A DNA stretch of 64,000 nt from Macrostomum hystrix (Eukaryota; Platyhelminthes; Macrostomidae), in NCBI GenBank assembly GCA_950097015.1, contig CATNEN010000003.1, forward strand, positions 7,342,001 to 7,406,000, in the 5' to 3' direction. The translations under genes and the position numbers were made by a program. This document shows positions 21,351 to 33,833 of this stretch, one piece after another. The notes under the pieces were generated by a model. The model saw nothing but the letters and a program-made list of their open reading frames with translations, was not told the DNA's origin and ran no database searches. Within the stretch, counting starts at the first letter, position 1. Each line of letters starts with the position of its first letter.

Positions 21351-24300
21351 ATGTCCTCTGTGAACGAGACCACCCATGAAACTGCCACCATCGGCTACCT
21401 CGATGCATTGGACGATCTTCTGCGCGACTGTCGCAGCGGTGACCCGACCAAGCGACCATTCTGCATCGGCGCCACCGTTCTTGGCGCTCTGGCCATTTTC
21501 TTTGTGCCCGTTATTGTCTTCTTTGGCGTCATTGGCAACACCTTGACAACGTACGTGATGCTGACCGAGCCGAGACTCAAGTGTCGCCAGAATATCTACC
21601 TGGCCATGATCGCCGTGTCGGATAGCGGTAATCTCATATCTTGGGGTCTCGGCTGGCAGATTGTTGCCAAGGGCCTCCCATGGATTAGCGGCGGTACAGT
21701 CGGCTTCTTTCTAGTGAACGTGTCGGACTTCGCCTGTCGAGCGTTTCGCTTTGTACACAACTTCTTTCATGTTCTGTCGGCCAATTGGTTTCTGTTGATG
21801 ACACTGGATCGCGTGCTTACTCTTCATCATCCCTTCAAGTGAGATTGGTTTTATTTCTTTTAGTTTGTTTGTTACTTTAAATGAGTAAGTCACTTTAAAT
21901 GGTTCAAATGAGTAAGGTTTCAGGGTTCAAACGGCGTACCACTTAGTGGTTCTGACAATGTACTAGTTGATGGTGTAAGTAGTCAGTGCCTGTACACTAG
22001 CACGTTATAGATTTGCTACGTCGTGCTGCTTACAATTGCAATATCGTCTCAGTGTACATCTGCAATGTACACTGAGGCCATATATATACTCGCTACTAGC
22101 TTTTTTTTGCCCGTTGTTTTTGGGGCAGAAATTTAAAGCAAAGCAGTAAGCAATTCACGTCTCTGTATTAACCTTATAGTGAAGGTCACCATTTATTTAT
22201 TTACTGCATTAATGAAAAGTGAAGAGTTTGTTTAAGGGCGTTTTAAGTAAAAAATAAGTGAAAAGTTTGTCCAAACAGCCCCCTCTTGATTACTTCTTTA
22301 GAAACATGTCTCTTAGCCACTCCTCTATACAGTCAGTGGCAGATCCAGGAATTTTGTTTTGGGGCGGTCTGTCAGGGGAGCGCCATGAGAATCACAGAGG
22401 GGGTGCCAGCGGCCGAAAAAGGGCGCCAGGAGCCAAGAAAGGGCGCCAGCGGCTGAAAAACGGGAGCCAGCGGCTGAAAAAGGGGCGCCAGCGGCCGAAA
22501 AGGGGCGCCAGTGCTGCGACTGGCGCCCCTGGTGGGGGCATCTTATTCCCATGATTAAAATTTAGGGGGGCGACTGCCCCTCCGCCCCCCCCTAAATCTG
22601 CCTCTGTATACAGTATGCATGTACACGCGTATGCATAAGGAAAATAGCCATGGCATAACAATAACAATGTCAAAGAAACAAAATTAAACTGTTTCAGAGT
22701 TCAGAGTTAGACAGGTCAAGGTCAATTCGTGACTACTTTTCTATTAATTGCTTGCGAGTCACCTCAAGGCCTGGGGATACACCACATCTTCGTTCTTCCC
22801 CTTGGTGCGAAAATAAATAGGCCAGCTGGAGTTCCAACACGGGAGCAGGCGACATAAAGCTGCCCATGCGAGAAGCAAGGAGTCTCCAGGTTGATGCCAG
22901 CTACCTTCAGCGACTGTCCCTGAGCCTTGTTAATAGTCATCGCAAAGCACACTCTCACAGGGAACTGCAGTCGCTTGAACTGAAATGGCAGGTCCGTGGG
23001 GATAATTGGAATCCGGGGAACGAACACAGACTCTCCTCTGCCAGATCCAGTCATTATCGTGGCCTCAATCACGTGTGGGAAGAGCCGCCTGACTATCAGT
23101 CTGGTGCCGTTACACAGCCTTGGCGCATTCAGGTTGCGGAGGAGCATAATTGGTGCCCCAACTTTCAGCTGCAAGTTGTGCGATGGAGTTCCAGGAGGAT
23201 CTAGAGAGTTCAGAAACTCAACAGGATACTCCACAGCGGTGTCATCAGTCAACGTTGTATCAATTGACTTGTAGGTGAAAACTGCACCTGGCAACTCCTG
23301 AAGCAGTTGGTAGTTAATTTCGCTGGCGGCATCATTTCTGTACTGTCTCACCCAAATATCGACCGGAGAGCCCTGCGCACTGGGACGTCACCGCACTCAC
23401 CGCACTCAGTCTCAGTGCTGCTTGGGGGCCAGTAGACAGTCTAGGGGTTTGGGCTGTGTACATTCACGGCTTGAAATACAATGTACAGTCTGGGGCTTCG
23501 GCGCCCGGGGAAGGGAGGGGGTGGCTGTAATAAAATTTGGCCCGCAGAGTGGCGGAGGGGAGTTGGGGTGGCTGTCCTCGGAAAACAAAAAGTGACTCAC
23601 TTTGAGATGATGCAGCTTTGCTCTGGATTGAGTAGAGATGTTCAAAATTGACAGCATTGTTGGAAAACATGTAAAGTGTAAGTGGATCAAATTTGGAGAA
23701 AATCTGACAAAGTGGGGCGACCTTATGTCGAATTGAGTGATTTTTTGACGATTTTTGTGCAGTTTTTTGCGCTTTTGAGCAGGAAGGAAATGATTTTTCG
23801 GGAATTTGAGTAGCCTATTGCACTCAGCGTAGGTGGTTTTAGGTATGTGCAAAGTTTGGTGCGATTTGATTGAGCGGTTTCGGCGTCTATAAAGACAAAA
23901 GGTTGCACACACACAGACAGACAGACAGACAGACAGACAGCCAGACAGTTTTCACTTTTATATATATAGATGTTGGGCTTATGCCGCTTCGTGACTTCCT
24001 CTTTCTCGCAAACATCAGGTAGGGACCAAAGAAGAAGCGAGTGTAGGTATCCAGGAACGAGAAGTCGGCAGTCAGGTAGGCGCGCAGAAGGCCGCAGAAT
24101 TGGCACAGGCAGAGCAGAGCGCTGCTGACTGGGGCATAGCCTTTCAGGTTGATGATGGCGATGTCCAAGTTCAGGAAGCTGGCGATGCAGGTCCAGCCAA
24201 CGTAGGGAGAGGGAGAGGGAGAAGATCAGGCTCACCCACAGTGAGATGGCCAGCAGAAACAGGACGACAGTCTGCGGAATCAAGTTGTTCTTGTCGTACT

Positions 24301-27300
24301 GAACCTTGTCAGTGACAAAGATCCAGGCGATGTTGAAGCCGCTGCTAACTGAGTGGGAGATGAGAAAGCCGACAGGTAGAAGGCCGAGAATGCAGCACAG
24401 GGGTTCACTTCTGTAGCTCTTGCGGAACAGCAGGCTCCAGCAGTAGGCCAACATGGCGGCCTGGTATGTGTAGATCACCGCCCAGATGATGAATGGCCAG
24501 CCGGGTGGGGTCAGTTTGCTAGCAATGAGGTCGCCTCTCTGGGTCCACGGCACCCTACTGTCGTTGGAGAACAGGCCGAGTTTGTAACCGAGTTCCGATG
24601 TGCTCAGGTAGTTGAATACCAGCGTCAGCAGCAGCGTTAGGCTGGTCTAAGCCACCAGTGCAATCTGAACGCTTTGATGAACCATTCTTCCTGTTGCCTT
24701 GGTTTTAGAAGGCTATGAAAACTAAAGTCGAAAGAAAATCAGGGTAGAGTTTAGCGTAGTGTTCGGAGCGGCGCTCAAATCAAAGTGCAGAGGTTCGCTT
24801 CGAGGCCAATCCGTATTGGTTCAAATATAAATAAATATTTGAACATATATTAACTGCCTTGACTTTCTTATAGTCAGGCACTGCACACTCTCACTGTGCC
24901 TTCGAGGTTGGTCCTCAAAGGGTGTAAATTGCCCGACAAGCCCCAAGCCTTCTCTCTGCGGCTGCGCCCCAAATCAATGTGGCCTCGCCGCGGAATCGAG
25001 CTCAGGGACCTTGGTGCGAGAGAGTAACCCGTAAACCACTCTGCCACTCACCCACCTTGGTTGCATGATTCTCGCTTTTCTACGAGCTAAGAACATATTT
25101 TAAAAAGTTTTTTTTCGTTGCAAGGAAGTATGATGATGATGATTGAAGTTAAAGGATTTTTTAATATTTTGCGAGCTACTATAGTACCTGATCGTAGATT
25201 ATAAATTTGCACATGTCGTTTCTCTCACGAAGTCTGAATTTATTTAGATGTTTTGCGAAAGCTGACAGTTAAGATTGATGCGAACACGTTAGACCACTCT
25301 GCCAATCACCCTAGCTGTCTCCCAATGATAGCTTTATCATCCAATATTGTATTCGCGATTGTATTGTGAATCCACACAATCTAATTTAAAACAGAAAAAT
25401 TCTTCCGGTTTATAATTTCAAAGTCCCATGCTTGCATTCTAAACCGATGTTTCTCAGATTTCATCTTTCAGTTCATCTCACAGCATTTCGCATTGTGTTT
25501 TCGGCAAACAACGCAGACTCTGTGTTAAATGAAGGCCAAATTTTTGCAAATTTTTGAAATTACATCAGTCTCCATTTGCATTTACCTCGAAACGAATAAA
25601 GCGCATAGCTTACCTGTTAGTTGAAACATTCAATCTGACCGTCACTAAAATGATTGATACACTGAACTGTGAGACTGAAAAAAGCGTTTGTGTAGTAAAC
25701 GGTGTAGTAAATATATAGTTAGTTTTACTAATGACATCTAGAATACCTGTATCTAGTATCTAAAATTTAGCATTCTAGATGTCCATGACTTTTGCACTAT
25801 GGGGTGTATTTGCACTGTGAAGTTTTATTCTTCTAAAATCACTATACTCGTTTTACGTAACAGAATCGAGCTACAGGACATTAGTCGTTTGAAATTATCC
25901 TCAGCAACCTATTGAGCAGCTTTACCTGAGAAGGGCAAAGTGGCAGAGCTGTCTGCATCTCGAACACGTTGAATGCAGGTCTCGAACACGAACACGTTTG
26001 CATCTCGAACCGAGGTCCCAGAGCTCGATTCCGCAGCGAGGCCACACTATTTTAGGGCAGTCAAGGATAGAAGGCTTCAGGGCTTGTTCAACTTACGTAC
26101 TTGAGGGCCGTACACCACTTGTATACCACCTGACGATGAGAAAGTCAGGGCAGATGCACACACCTATGTGAGTGTGTGCTCAGGAATCAGCGGAATGAGC
26201 AGAATTGCTTCTTGCTGGCTGCGGGTCTACTGACACGAAATAATGTGCCCTTGCACACAGCCATCCTCCCAATAGAAAATATACTCAGCAACCGTCAGAA
26301 GTGGCATCCCTGGCGAAAGGGAAAAGTTTCCAGCTAGACGACGTAGCCAGAGTGAATGTAATGACATTTTAACTGTATGGCACTGCAGCGCTGGTTTTGC
26401 TCAAAGCCATCTTTCAACAGGCTGGAGCCAATGAGAGTTGGGCGAATAATACCAAAGTTTACATTGGTGGCAGCGAATGCACTTTTACCTCCCAAGTTCT
26501 CAGGCGCAGGCGACACAGACACCAATATGTGGTTGCAGTTGTTCGAGGATTTAGCCGAAGACTCAAAGTGGGATGATGCCCATATGACCTCTAAAATCAA
26601 ACTGCTGCTATCTGGTGAAGCGCTTGTATTTGTGTGGGACCTGGCACAGAAAAAGAAGAAGTGCGACAAGAGGATAAAAGACGAAGTGATCCAGTTCTAC
26701 AGTAGTAAGGAGAACTCTTTCTGTCCCATGTCAGAGTTCGAAAGCCGGAAGCGACGGCAAGGAGAATTGCTGAGGGAACTGTGCTTCGCCCCATAAGCTT
26801 CTGTACTTGAAGGCACGCCCTAAACTCATAAAGGAGGTGAGAGACTGCGAAGTAAGACACCGACTGCTGGCCCTACTGTGAAAGGACATTCGCGAGGCGC
26901 TGCGCAGGACTCCAATTGGAGCAAACGCAGCCCGGAACAGCTGGCGGACTGCGCTGCCGCACTGGAGGGCATCTGCGGCAAGGGAGTATCTACAAGCGTC
27001 GCGGCAAACTCGGTTGGTGTCTTGATTTCTTATGCAACAAATTGAGTCCTCGCAGTAAGAGCCCGTTCATACGGCTGTGAGCCAATTCAGGCTGAGAGTC
27101 AAAATATATTTAAGTTTAACAGAGCGATAAGGAAGGGGGGTTGGCGGTACGATAACATGAGTGCGCGACTGAGGGTAGGAGAGGAGGCTAGAACGTGAGC
27201 GGCGGACCAATCAGATAGGAGGAAAGAAAGAAAGGATAGAGAATGAGAGATCAGCCGCAGAGATAACGAGAGAGAAAGAACTAGATTGAACTGGACGATG

Positions 27301-30300
27301 TAAACAAGAAAAGTGCAGAGAACGAAAGAGTGAATAGAGGACAAAAGGCAGAGACGAAAGTCGCGACAGTTGGCAACTAAATGGTGGACCAGCTGGAGCA
27401 GATAAAGGAGCAGCTGACTGACCTGGCTGCAACAGTCGCTACCATCAGCAGCCGCGGTGGACGAGGAGGCTCTCGAGGGAGAGGAGCTAGAGGGAAGAGT
27501 CGCGGAAGATGCTTCAACTGCGCTCAACCCAGCCATTTCGCGGCTCAGTGCCCAGCAAGCAGGCCTCACTAGCCACACCGACAGTGTGCGGCCGCTGCTC
27601 AGGCAATGGGCACTGGGCTGAGGTCTATCCGACCCCAGCCTCGGGAAACTTCTGAGGACTGGTGACCGCGGGCCATCACAAACCCTGCCTAGCAAGGCCC
27701 AAACTGCCTCAATCTTCCTGGCCAGCAGCATCGCTGTCTGGCACTACAGATGGCTGTTCGACAGCGGCGTGGTGACGCTTGTATCAGCCGCTCAGCTTCG
27801 TGCTCTTGGAATCGCCGCTCAGTTTCAGCACTCCAGTCGGTATCGATGGTCGACGCTTGGAGTCTCCGGCGAGTGCGACACTGGAAATACAGCTAGAAGA
27901 GCTCGCAGAAGATGGTCGCAGACATTCAGCCAAAGTGCATGCTCGGCATGGACCGCATTAGTAAGTTGTGCTCGAGCTTTAGTGTGGATCTCCAAAACAC
28001 GCTCGTTGTTCGGTCCAGATCGGGTCAACTACGATACCTCTCCTCCCCGACCCGAGCCCCGCCAAGTGGTGCCCACCGCCGTGATTGCAATGATCGCTAG
28101 CACCGTGACCATCCCCGCTCGCAGCCGCATCATTATACCAGTCAAGGTACCGTCGTCTACCGTCGTCTGTCGTCTGCAACCTGAGTGCCGACTCGGTGGT
28201 GCTCTTTCAAAACCAACCCATCGGCAACTTCGATGCTGCTGAACTTCTAGGCCCAGGAGAAAGGTCTGTTGAAGAGGAGGCTGAGCTCAACATCGAACCT
28301 GAACTGAACTGAACTGACCGAGTATCAACGCCACTTTGCCAAAGACCTGCTAAGAAAGCACGAGCAAGCGTTCGCTAGCCATGAGTTCGACCCCGGCACG
28401 ACTCACCTGCTGCAGCACGAGATCAACCTGGAGCCCGGCAGTCGCCCCATCAAGCACAGATAGCGGACGGTGCCGCAGAATTTCCGGCAGCTGGTAGACG
28501 ACAAGATCAGCGAGATGCTGCGCCACGAGATCATAGAGCTTTCTTGCAGACCTTTCAACGCCTGATGGATCTGAGGATGGCTGGGCTGAACTGGTCGGAG
28601 GTCGGAGGTAGGAGGATGTCCTAGGGAGACTACAGTCTGCCGGCATCAACTTAAACAAGCACAAGAGCTGCTTCTGCTTCGGTGGTCGAGTATCTAGGAC
28701 ACAAAATCTCAGCAGAAGGAATCCAACCGACTCAGGACAAGGTCAGCGCCATCCAGTCCATCGCGACACCCGAGAGCGCGGAGGACGTTCGTCGGCTGGT
28801 TGGCATGCTCGCTTCTATAGGCGGTTCGCTCCGCACTTCACCAGCACTTCGACTGCATCAGGCGACCCAGAAGGGGCGGCAATGTCAATGGACGACATAG
28901 CGCGAGGCGGCCCTGCAGAAGCTGAAGTCTGCACTGTCTACACCTCCAGTGCTGAAGCTGCCGGATTTCAGCAAAGGATTCCGGATGTGCTGTGACAGCA
29001 GTGGTGTGGCCATCGCTGGAGTCCTCAGCCAACTCCACGAGGGTATCGAATGTCCTGTGGCCTACGCGTCGAGAGTCCTGAATAAGGCAGAGCGCAATTA
29101 TTAGACAACCCACAGAGAGCTTCTCGCGGTTGAGTGGGCGCTAAAGCACTTCCGGAACTACCTGGCATCCTCGATAGAAATTCTCGTTTTCACCGACCAC
29201 AAGCCGCTGCAAGGCCCGCTGAACACCAAAGAGCCTGAAGGTCGTCTCTCCAGACGACCATCACTACTTGCAATAGTTCTGATATGATACCGGTTGATGA
29301 CTCTGATATGATACTGGTTGATGACTCTGATATGATACCGGTTGATGGTTCTGATATGATACCGGTTGATGACTCTGATATGATACCGGTTGATGACTCT
29401 GATATGATACCGGTTGATGACTCTGATATGATACCGGTTGATGGTTCTGATATGATACCGGTTGATGACTCTGATATGATACTGTTTGATTGTTTTATGA
29501 TGTTACTAATAGATACTTTGGATTAAAAAATATTATTTTCGTTATTAACTCGAAACTAAAAATAAATTCCACAAAAATGAGACACCTTAACTCATGCAAA
29601 TTCGCAGATTTCGCACGCTGACAAATCGCTCTGCCTGGAAGGCCCTATTGATGGTGCTTATAATTTCGGTAGTCATGGTCGCTCCCGTCCCAGTGTTCAC
29701 CGGATGGTACATCTTGGACAACAAGATCGCCTGCTTGGCTGTTCCATTCTTTGGTGAAGCTATTCGAGTCTGGACTATTGTACGCAATGCACTGTTCATG
29801 ATACCGCCAATGGTGCAGCTTCTCGCGATCAGCATCGTCAACTTGTTCCTACTTCGCAAAGTGCTGAAGATACTACGCAACCGCAAGAACATGGCCAATA
29901 CCAGCGAGAAGGACAAAGACTCCGACGAGATTGGTCCATCGATGGTTGTGCTGTTCCTGTCGCTTGCGTACTTTCTGTCCGGGATGCCGCCCTGTATCGC
30001 GCAGTACATTGTGCTGCAGCTGACCGTGTTCTCGCCGACAACCGACCAGAGCATGCTGCGCACTGCGCTCAACCTCGGAGATGTCGGCCAGATTCTGCTG
30101 CTTTTCAACCAGGCCATTAACTGGATCATTCTGGCTTGGAAAAATCGACTCTTCCGCGCTCGCTTCATTCGAGCTCTCACCTGCGGTCTGGTGAAGGCCA
30201 GCCTGCCTGCAAATATATACGGCAGCGGCGGGAGTCTATCGGCTGCCTCCACAGTCAGGCATCGAAGTGCTGGTGGCGCAGTGACCGCAGGTACAAGCGA

Positions 30301-30331
30301 TTCTGTACCGCAAGCAGAAAATATTGTGTAA
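21351..30331 (+). CDS. Orphan class A GPCR, paralogue A (2 exons, 403 aa)
   Basis: Exon 1 21351-21838, exon 2 29608-30331, joined in phase 2 across a 7.77 kb intron (donor GTGAGA, acceptor TTCGCAG). NET and the adjacent residues allow N-glycosylation. TM1 GVIGNTLTTYVM (Asn63), TM2 AVSDSGNLISWGL (Asp91), TM3 Cys129 and TLDRVLTLHHPF, so DRY is DRV. TM6 lacks CWxP (FLSGMPPC). TM7 reads LLFNQAINWIILAWKNRLF: NPxxY is NWxxL. The splice rejoins HHPFKFRTLTNR at the second intracellular loop. The paralogue at 33834-35721 shares long identical runs in TM2-TM3. Family and ligand are not recognised; DRxxxLHHP recalls peptide receptors. Confidence 0.85.
22334..22606. mobile_element. hAT-type MITE (273 bp) with perfect 8-bp target duplication
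   Basis: Inverted ends CAGTGGCAGATCCAGGAATT and (reverse complement) CAGAGGCAGATTTAGGGGGG. The flanking octamer TATACAGT is repeated exactly at 22326-22333 and 22607-22614, diagnostic of the hAT superfamily. Its centre is a GC-rich tandem repeat of about 20 bp (GGCGCCAGCGGCCGAAAAAG). No transposase. Confidence 0.9.
22735..23971 (-). mobile_element. Helitron remnant: 5' terminus plus helicase C-terminus
   Basis: On the minus strand the element starts at 23971 with TCTATATATATAAAAG right after an A, the Helitron A|TC junction, followed by a CTGT microsatellite. After a large internal deletion, 23351-22764 encodes the C-terminal part of the PIF1-like Rep/helicase: LKVGAPIMLLRNLNAPRLCN, CNGTRLIVRRL, CFAMTINKAQGQS (helicase motif V region) and LYVACSRVGTP (motif VI). 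A one-base shift near the end separates GRTK from the expected terminal residues. The Rep nuclease domain is absent. The 3' hairpin end was not located. Inserted in intron 1 of the GPCR. Confidence 0.8.
23973..24685 (-). pseudogene. TspO/MBR-like membrane protein pseudogene
   Basis: Antisense to the host GPCR. Starting at the ATG at 24685, the reading frame meets a TAG 13 codons on, then runs as hydrophobic membrane protein: LVFNYLSTSELGYKLGLFS, PPGWPFIIWAVIYTYQA, FNIAWIFVTDK, LFLLAISLWVSL. A frameshift falls in a TCCCTC microrepeat near 24215; the other frame continues GWTCIASFLNLDIAIINLKG and FGPYLMFARKRK. The P-x-G-W-x-F-x-I-W-x-x-I-Y core and later W and N positions fit the TspO/MBR-like family of invertebrate five-helix membrane proteins (family recall, moderate). 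The Helitron at 23971 interrupts its 3' end. Confidence 0.6.
24865..25060 (-). mobile_element. SINE family A
   Basis: Reverse copy with CTTCGAGGTTGGTCCTCAAA, CTCTGCGGCTGCGCCCC and GAATCGAGCTCAGGGACCTT. Confidence 0.8.
25061..25924. other. Intron sequence without recognised content
   Basis: AT-rich and without conserved repeats or exons that I can identify. Confidence 0.4.
25925..26275 (+). mobile_element. SINE family A
   Basis: Contains a locally duplicated TCTCGAACACG segment in the head, AGAGCTCGATTCCGCAGCG, GACGATGAGAAAGTCAGGGC and the 3' GGCTGCGGGTCTACTG region. Confidence 0.75.
26377..29260 (+). mobile_element. Degraded Ty3/gypsy LTR retrotransposon
   Basis: In order: gag-like frame 26377-26796 (LLPPKFSGAG, WLQLFEDLAE, LSGEALVFVWDL); CCHC zinc knuckle CFNCAQPSHFAAQC near 27510; aspartic-protease-like LFDSGVVTLVSAAQLRALG at about 27750; the N-terminal edge of reverse transcriptase (HEINLEPGSRPIK, then VDDKISEMLRHEIIEL); a connection segment VEYLGHKISAEGIQPTQDKV (28682 on); and RNase H (FRMCCDSSGVAIAGVL, PVAYASRVLNKAE, ELLAVEWALKHFRNYL, VFTDHKPL). 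The RT core with the catalytic aspartates is deleted, and frames are broken repeatedly. No integrase and no LTRs were found. 26880-27370 between gag and the knuckle looks like inserted foreign DNA. Dead copy. Confidence 0.85.
29276..29490. repeat. 24-bp minisatellite
   Basis: About nine copies of GATATGATACCGGTTGATGA + CTCT, with a GGTTCT variant. It truncates the retrotransposon and ends 118 bp before exon 2 of the GPCR. Confidence 0.9.
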
Positions 30332-32269
30332 ATCATTCAAATCGGGAGAAAAGAAAGCAAGAAAATATTCTATGTCTCTATCGAAAAATAGATTTGCCGT
30401 TTTCTGTGAGTTGAAGGACAGATTTAAACGAATTCAGCAACAATTCAAATTATTTTAAACGATCGCGCATACCTGGACACCTACTTTTCTAGTGGGAAAC
30501 TGCAAATCCTTACCTTATATTTACACTCAAATCTGTCGCGACTAAAGCTTTATTTATTCAACACTGAGCACCTCGCTTTTGTTTCTTCTTGCATTGTATT
30601 AGAAACCTGTTTTGTCTAAGCACCAACCAATATGTTTAAATGATATTCTTATTCACGAACAGGAGTGACACATTCTGAGCACCACAGTACGGACGAGAGT
30701 CGTTTTATGGAATAGCTCTAGTTACGAGTGTATTTTAATGTGATTCATACAATTTTGCTGCTGTCATCTCGATTTAGAACTCATAAAAGCTAGCGAGAAC
30801 CCTCAGCTAGTCATAAAACACGCATGTAACACCATATAAAGAGTATATTAATTATTTTAGAATATATTTTTAATGCCTTTTAATGGCTCCAACGGTTAGT
30901 TTATGCACTGAAAATCTTCATAATTAAAAAAAACTGTTCTGGACTCAATATTCGCATCGAAATACGACTCTTCACTTTATCATGCTTACCATAAAGCATC
31001 AATCCTGGGAAATATGACCTAAATATACTATCCCACCTATCTAGATAGTTTGCAAGGCACACAAATACAACAGTCTATTAAAAAGTATTAAAATCATTTT
31101 TACAGAATTTTAGTTAATTACTGTGCATGTGAGTTCACAATTTGATAAAAATCATGACTATTCGCATATTAGAATATTCTTGAAAGTTGAAATCGTCAAG
31201 ACTTTTAGCTCTAGTCTAAGAACTAATGGTTTCATTCACTGCTCAGGAAAATCTCTTGTGCTATGCTCTAAGACGTTTTAAGCCAGGTGTCTAAAATTCT
31301 ACTAGTTTTTGTTCTAATTCCCATGTCCCTTCACCCGGAAGAAGTGGCCCCAATACCTCCTGCTAAATATAGGACGGTAGACATTATGCCCTAAGCAACT
31401 CTTTTACCAGACACTTCTTCCAGCAACATTCTACCACTTCCTTTGGTTCATAACCACTGCCAACAATAACTTCTCATCGAAGGGGAAGAAAGTTACTGTG
31501 ACTTAGACTACTGATCTAGCTCGTAGTCGTTTGTACTTTTAAATAGTTGACAAGAATTCGATAATTATTTCTTGGACGCAGTCATCAATATGTTATTAAA
31601 ACGGGGGCTGTAGGTATAACTGCTAAAATATGTCCAAGGACAAGGACATTATTCTTGTACACGGGTATAATGCGACTCTCTAACATGCTCACACAAGCTC
31701 ACACATTTTCTGGTTAAGCAAAGACAGTACAAATACTTGACTGCTTTGTTGTTGTGTTCTTAATTGGCAATAGCAAAAACTTGTTTTGTTGGAGAGTTTG
31801 ATCAACTCTTAGAATTGAACAGGTTGCTCAACTTTGAAATATCCTTCAGCTGGCATACACTAACTTAACATGCAAACAGAAGCTGTTGACATTGTGTTGC
31901 ATAGAAATTACACACCCAAATTCACCGATCTGTGGCAGACTTTGCCTTAGAAGAAGACTGTGAGATTGTTAACCTGCTCAAACAAAACTGACTTCAAACT
32001 CCGTTCATATTTGCATGCAAAATACTGCCACTGATAGTCAATAACAGCTGCCAGCGCGTGACCCACAGTCGTATGAAGCGATGAATTTAGTTTGTTTGAA
32101 CACTCTCACGCCGTGAAAGAAATTTTTAAGAGGCAAGAAAAGGAGTGAATGAAGATTCTAGATTAACTTGATCTTTTTAGTGGATGAAGTCTTTGTTAGA
32201 CCAAATATGCAACAGCGTAACAAGAGGAAATAGTAAGTATTGACCAATTAAATTGACATAACTGAAACT
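30332..32269. other. Convergent intergenic region, left part
   Basis: AT-rich 3' flank of the GPCR. No exon, clear polyadenylation cluster or repeat could be supported. Confidence 0.4.
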
Positions 32270-33010
32270 GAGACATTTCCCATGAGACATGGCAGAGATA
32301 AGACAGGGAATAGATGAGACAGTGGGAGTGATAAGACAGCGCAGAGATAAGACAGGGAGAGGTAAGACATGGAGGAGAGATGAGACAGGGGAGATATGAG
32401 GCAGGGAGAGATGAGACACGGAAGAGATGAGACAGGGCGAGATGAGACATGAGAGAGATCAAACTGGGGAGAGATGAGACATGGGAGATATCAGCCATGG
32501 GAGAGATCAGACAGGGGAGAGATGAGACATGGGAGAGATAAGACATAGGATAGATGAGACATGGGAGAGATGAGACATGGGAGAGATGAGACAGGGGAGA
32601 GATGAGACAGGGGAGATATGAGGCAGGGAGAGATGAGACACGGAAGAGATGAGACAGGGCGAGATGAGACATGAGAGAGATCAAACTGGGGAGAGATGAG
32701 ACATGGGAGATATCAGACATGGGAGAGATGAGACACGGGAGAGATGAGACAGGGGAGAGATGAGACATGGGAGAGATGAGACATGGGAGAGATGAGACAG
32801 GGGAGAGATGAGACAGGGGAGAGATGAGACATGGGAGAGATGAGACATGGGAGAGATGAGACATGGGAGAGATGAGACATGGGAGAGATGAGACAGGGGA
32901 GAGATGAGACAGGGGAGAGATGAGAAATGGGAGAGATAAGACATGGGAGAGATGAGACATAGGAGAGATGAGACATGGGAGAGATGAGACAGGGGAGAGA
33001 TAAGACAGTG
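32270..33010. repeat. 16-bp minisatellite array
   Basis: About 45 copies of GAGATGAGACATGGGA with GGGGA and CACGG variants. The unit is the reverse complement of that inside the hAT MITE at 11520-11620. A 180-bp block (about 32390-32550) recurs at 32590-32720, so segments were also duplicated. It opens several false frames reading MSHLSPVSSLPCLI. Confidence 0.95.
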
Positions 33011-33833
33011 AGAATCGCTGAAAGTTTCCAGTGTGCAGGATTTATCGATTTTTTTTTAGAAATCGAATGAACTTAGAAAATTTCATGGATATCAAACTCA
33101 TGACTTCACCTGCTCGTGACAATCATTTTGACTCATTTATGCGTATGAGACACGACCGTATTTTGAAATGTTTGAAATCATTTCCCAAATATTATTTGTT
33201 TAGAGCACATAGATATTGATTTATGCAGACAGGTGAAGGAACTGTTTTGACACGAGATATTATTTGCAAAGTTGCATGTCCAATCGGGATTGTAGCATGA
33301 GAATCTAGGCAGCCTGTTTCTTTGCTTTCCAAAAATCCATAGCGTCAGCATTATTTTGATTTCGATTTTTACATGTCTGGAGAACGAACAGATCAATCGA
33401 TCATTTTCTTATTTGATAATGCAGAAAGAGCGGAAAGAACTTAGCAGGTTACGAAGCACAATAATCCTGGAAAAAAATCATGAGACAGGAATTTTTTGCT
33501 TTTAAAATGGGAAAATACGACGAATTTTGTAAGCCAATTGTTTTGTTAGCGTGCTGCCATAAGCATGCAAGTCTTTCTAATTGCCAATGTTATTTAGTTA
33601 CTTTGTACTACTTACGGTAAAATAAACCTGGTTTAAGGAAACAAGCTTGTACAGTTAGTATCGTTTACCTTTACTCGTAATTCTATTATGGGCTGGTGTT
33701 AAGACTAAGACAAACACTGAGACAGATTTGCTTAGTAAATTCAAATAATACATCTATGTAGAAATGTTTTTTAGAGGCCAGATACTAGATCAAGTAAATA
33801 TCAAATTTTGGTTCCCTTTTGAGTTTAGATGAG
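33011..33833. other. Convergent intergenic region, right part
   Basis: No gene or repeat recognised. Confidence 0.4.

Noticed and set aside
27099-27731. 210-residue minus-strand frame
   Set aside because: Antisense to the gypsy zinc-knuckle region and a purine-rich insert; low-complexity Ser/Leu composition.
32196-32976. Long minus-strand frames reading MSHLSPVSSLPCLI
   Set aside because: Open only because a 16-bp repeat cycles through frames without stops; no gene structure.
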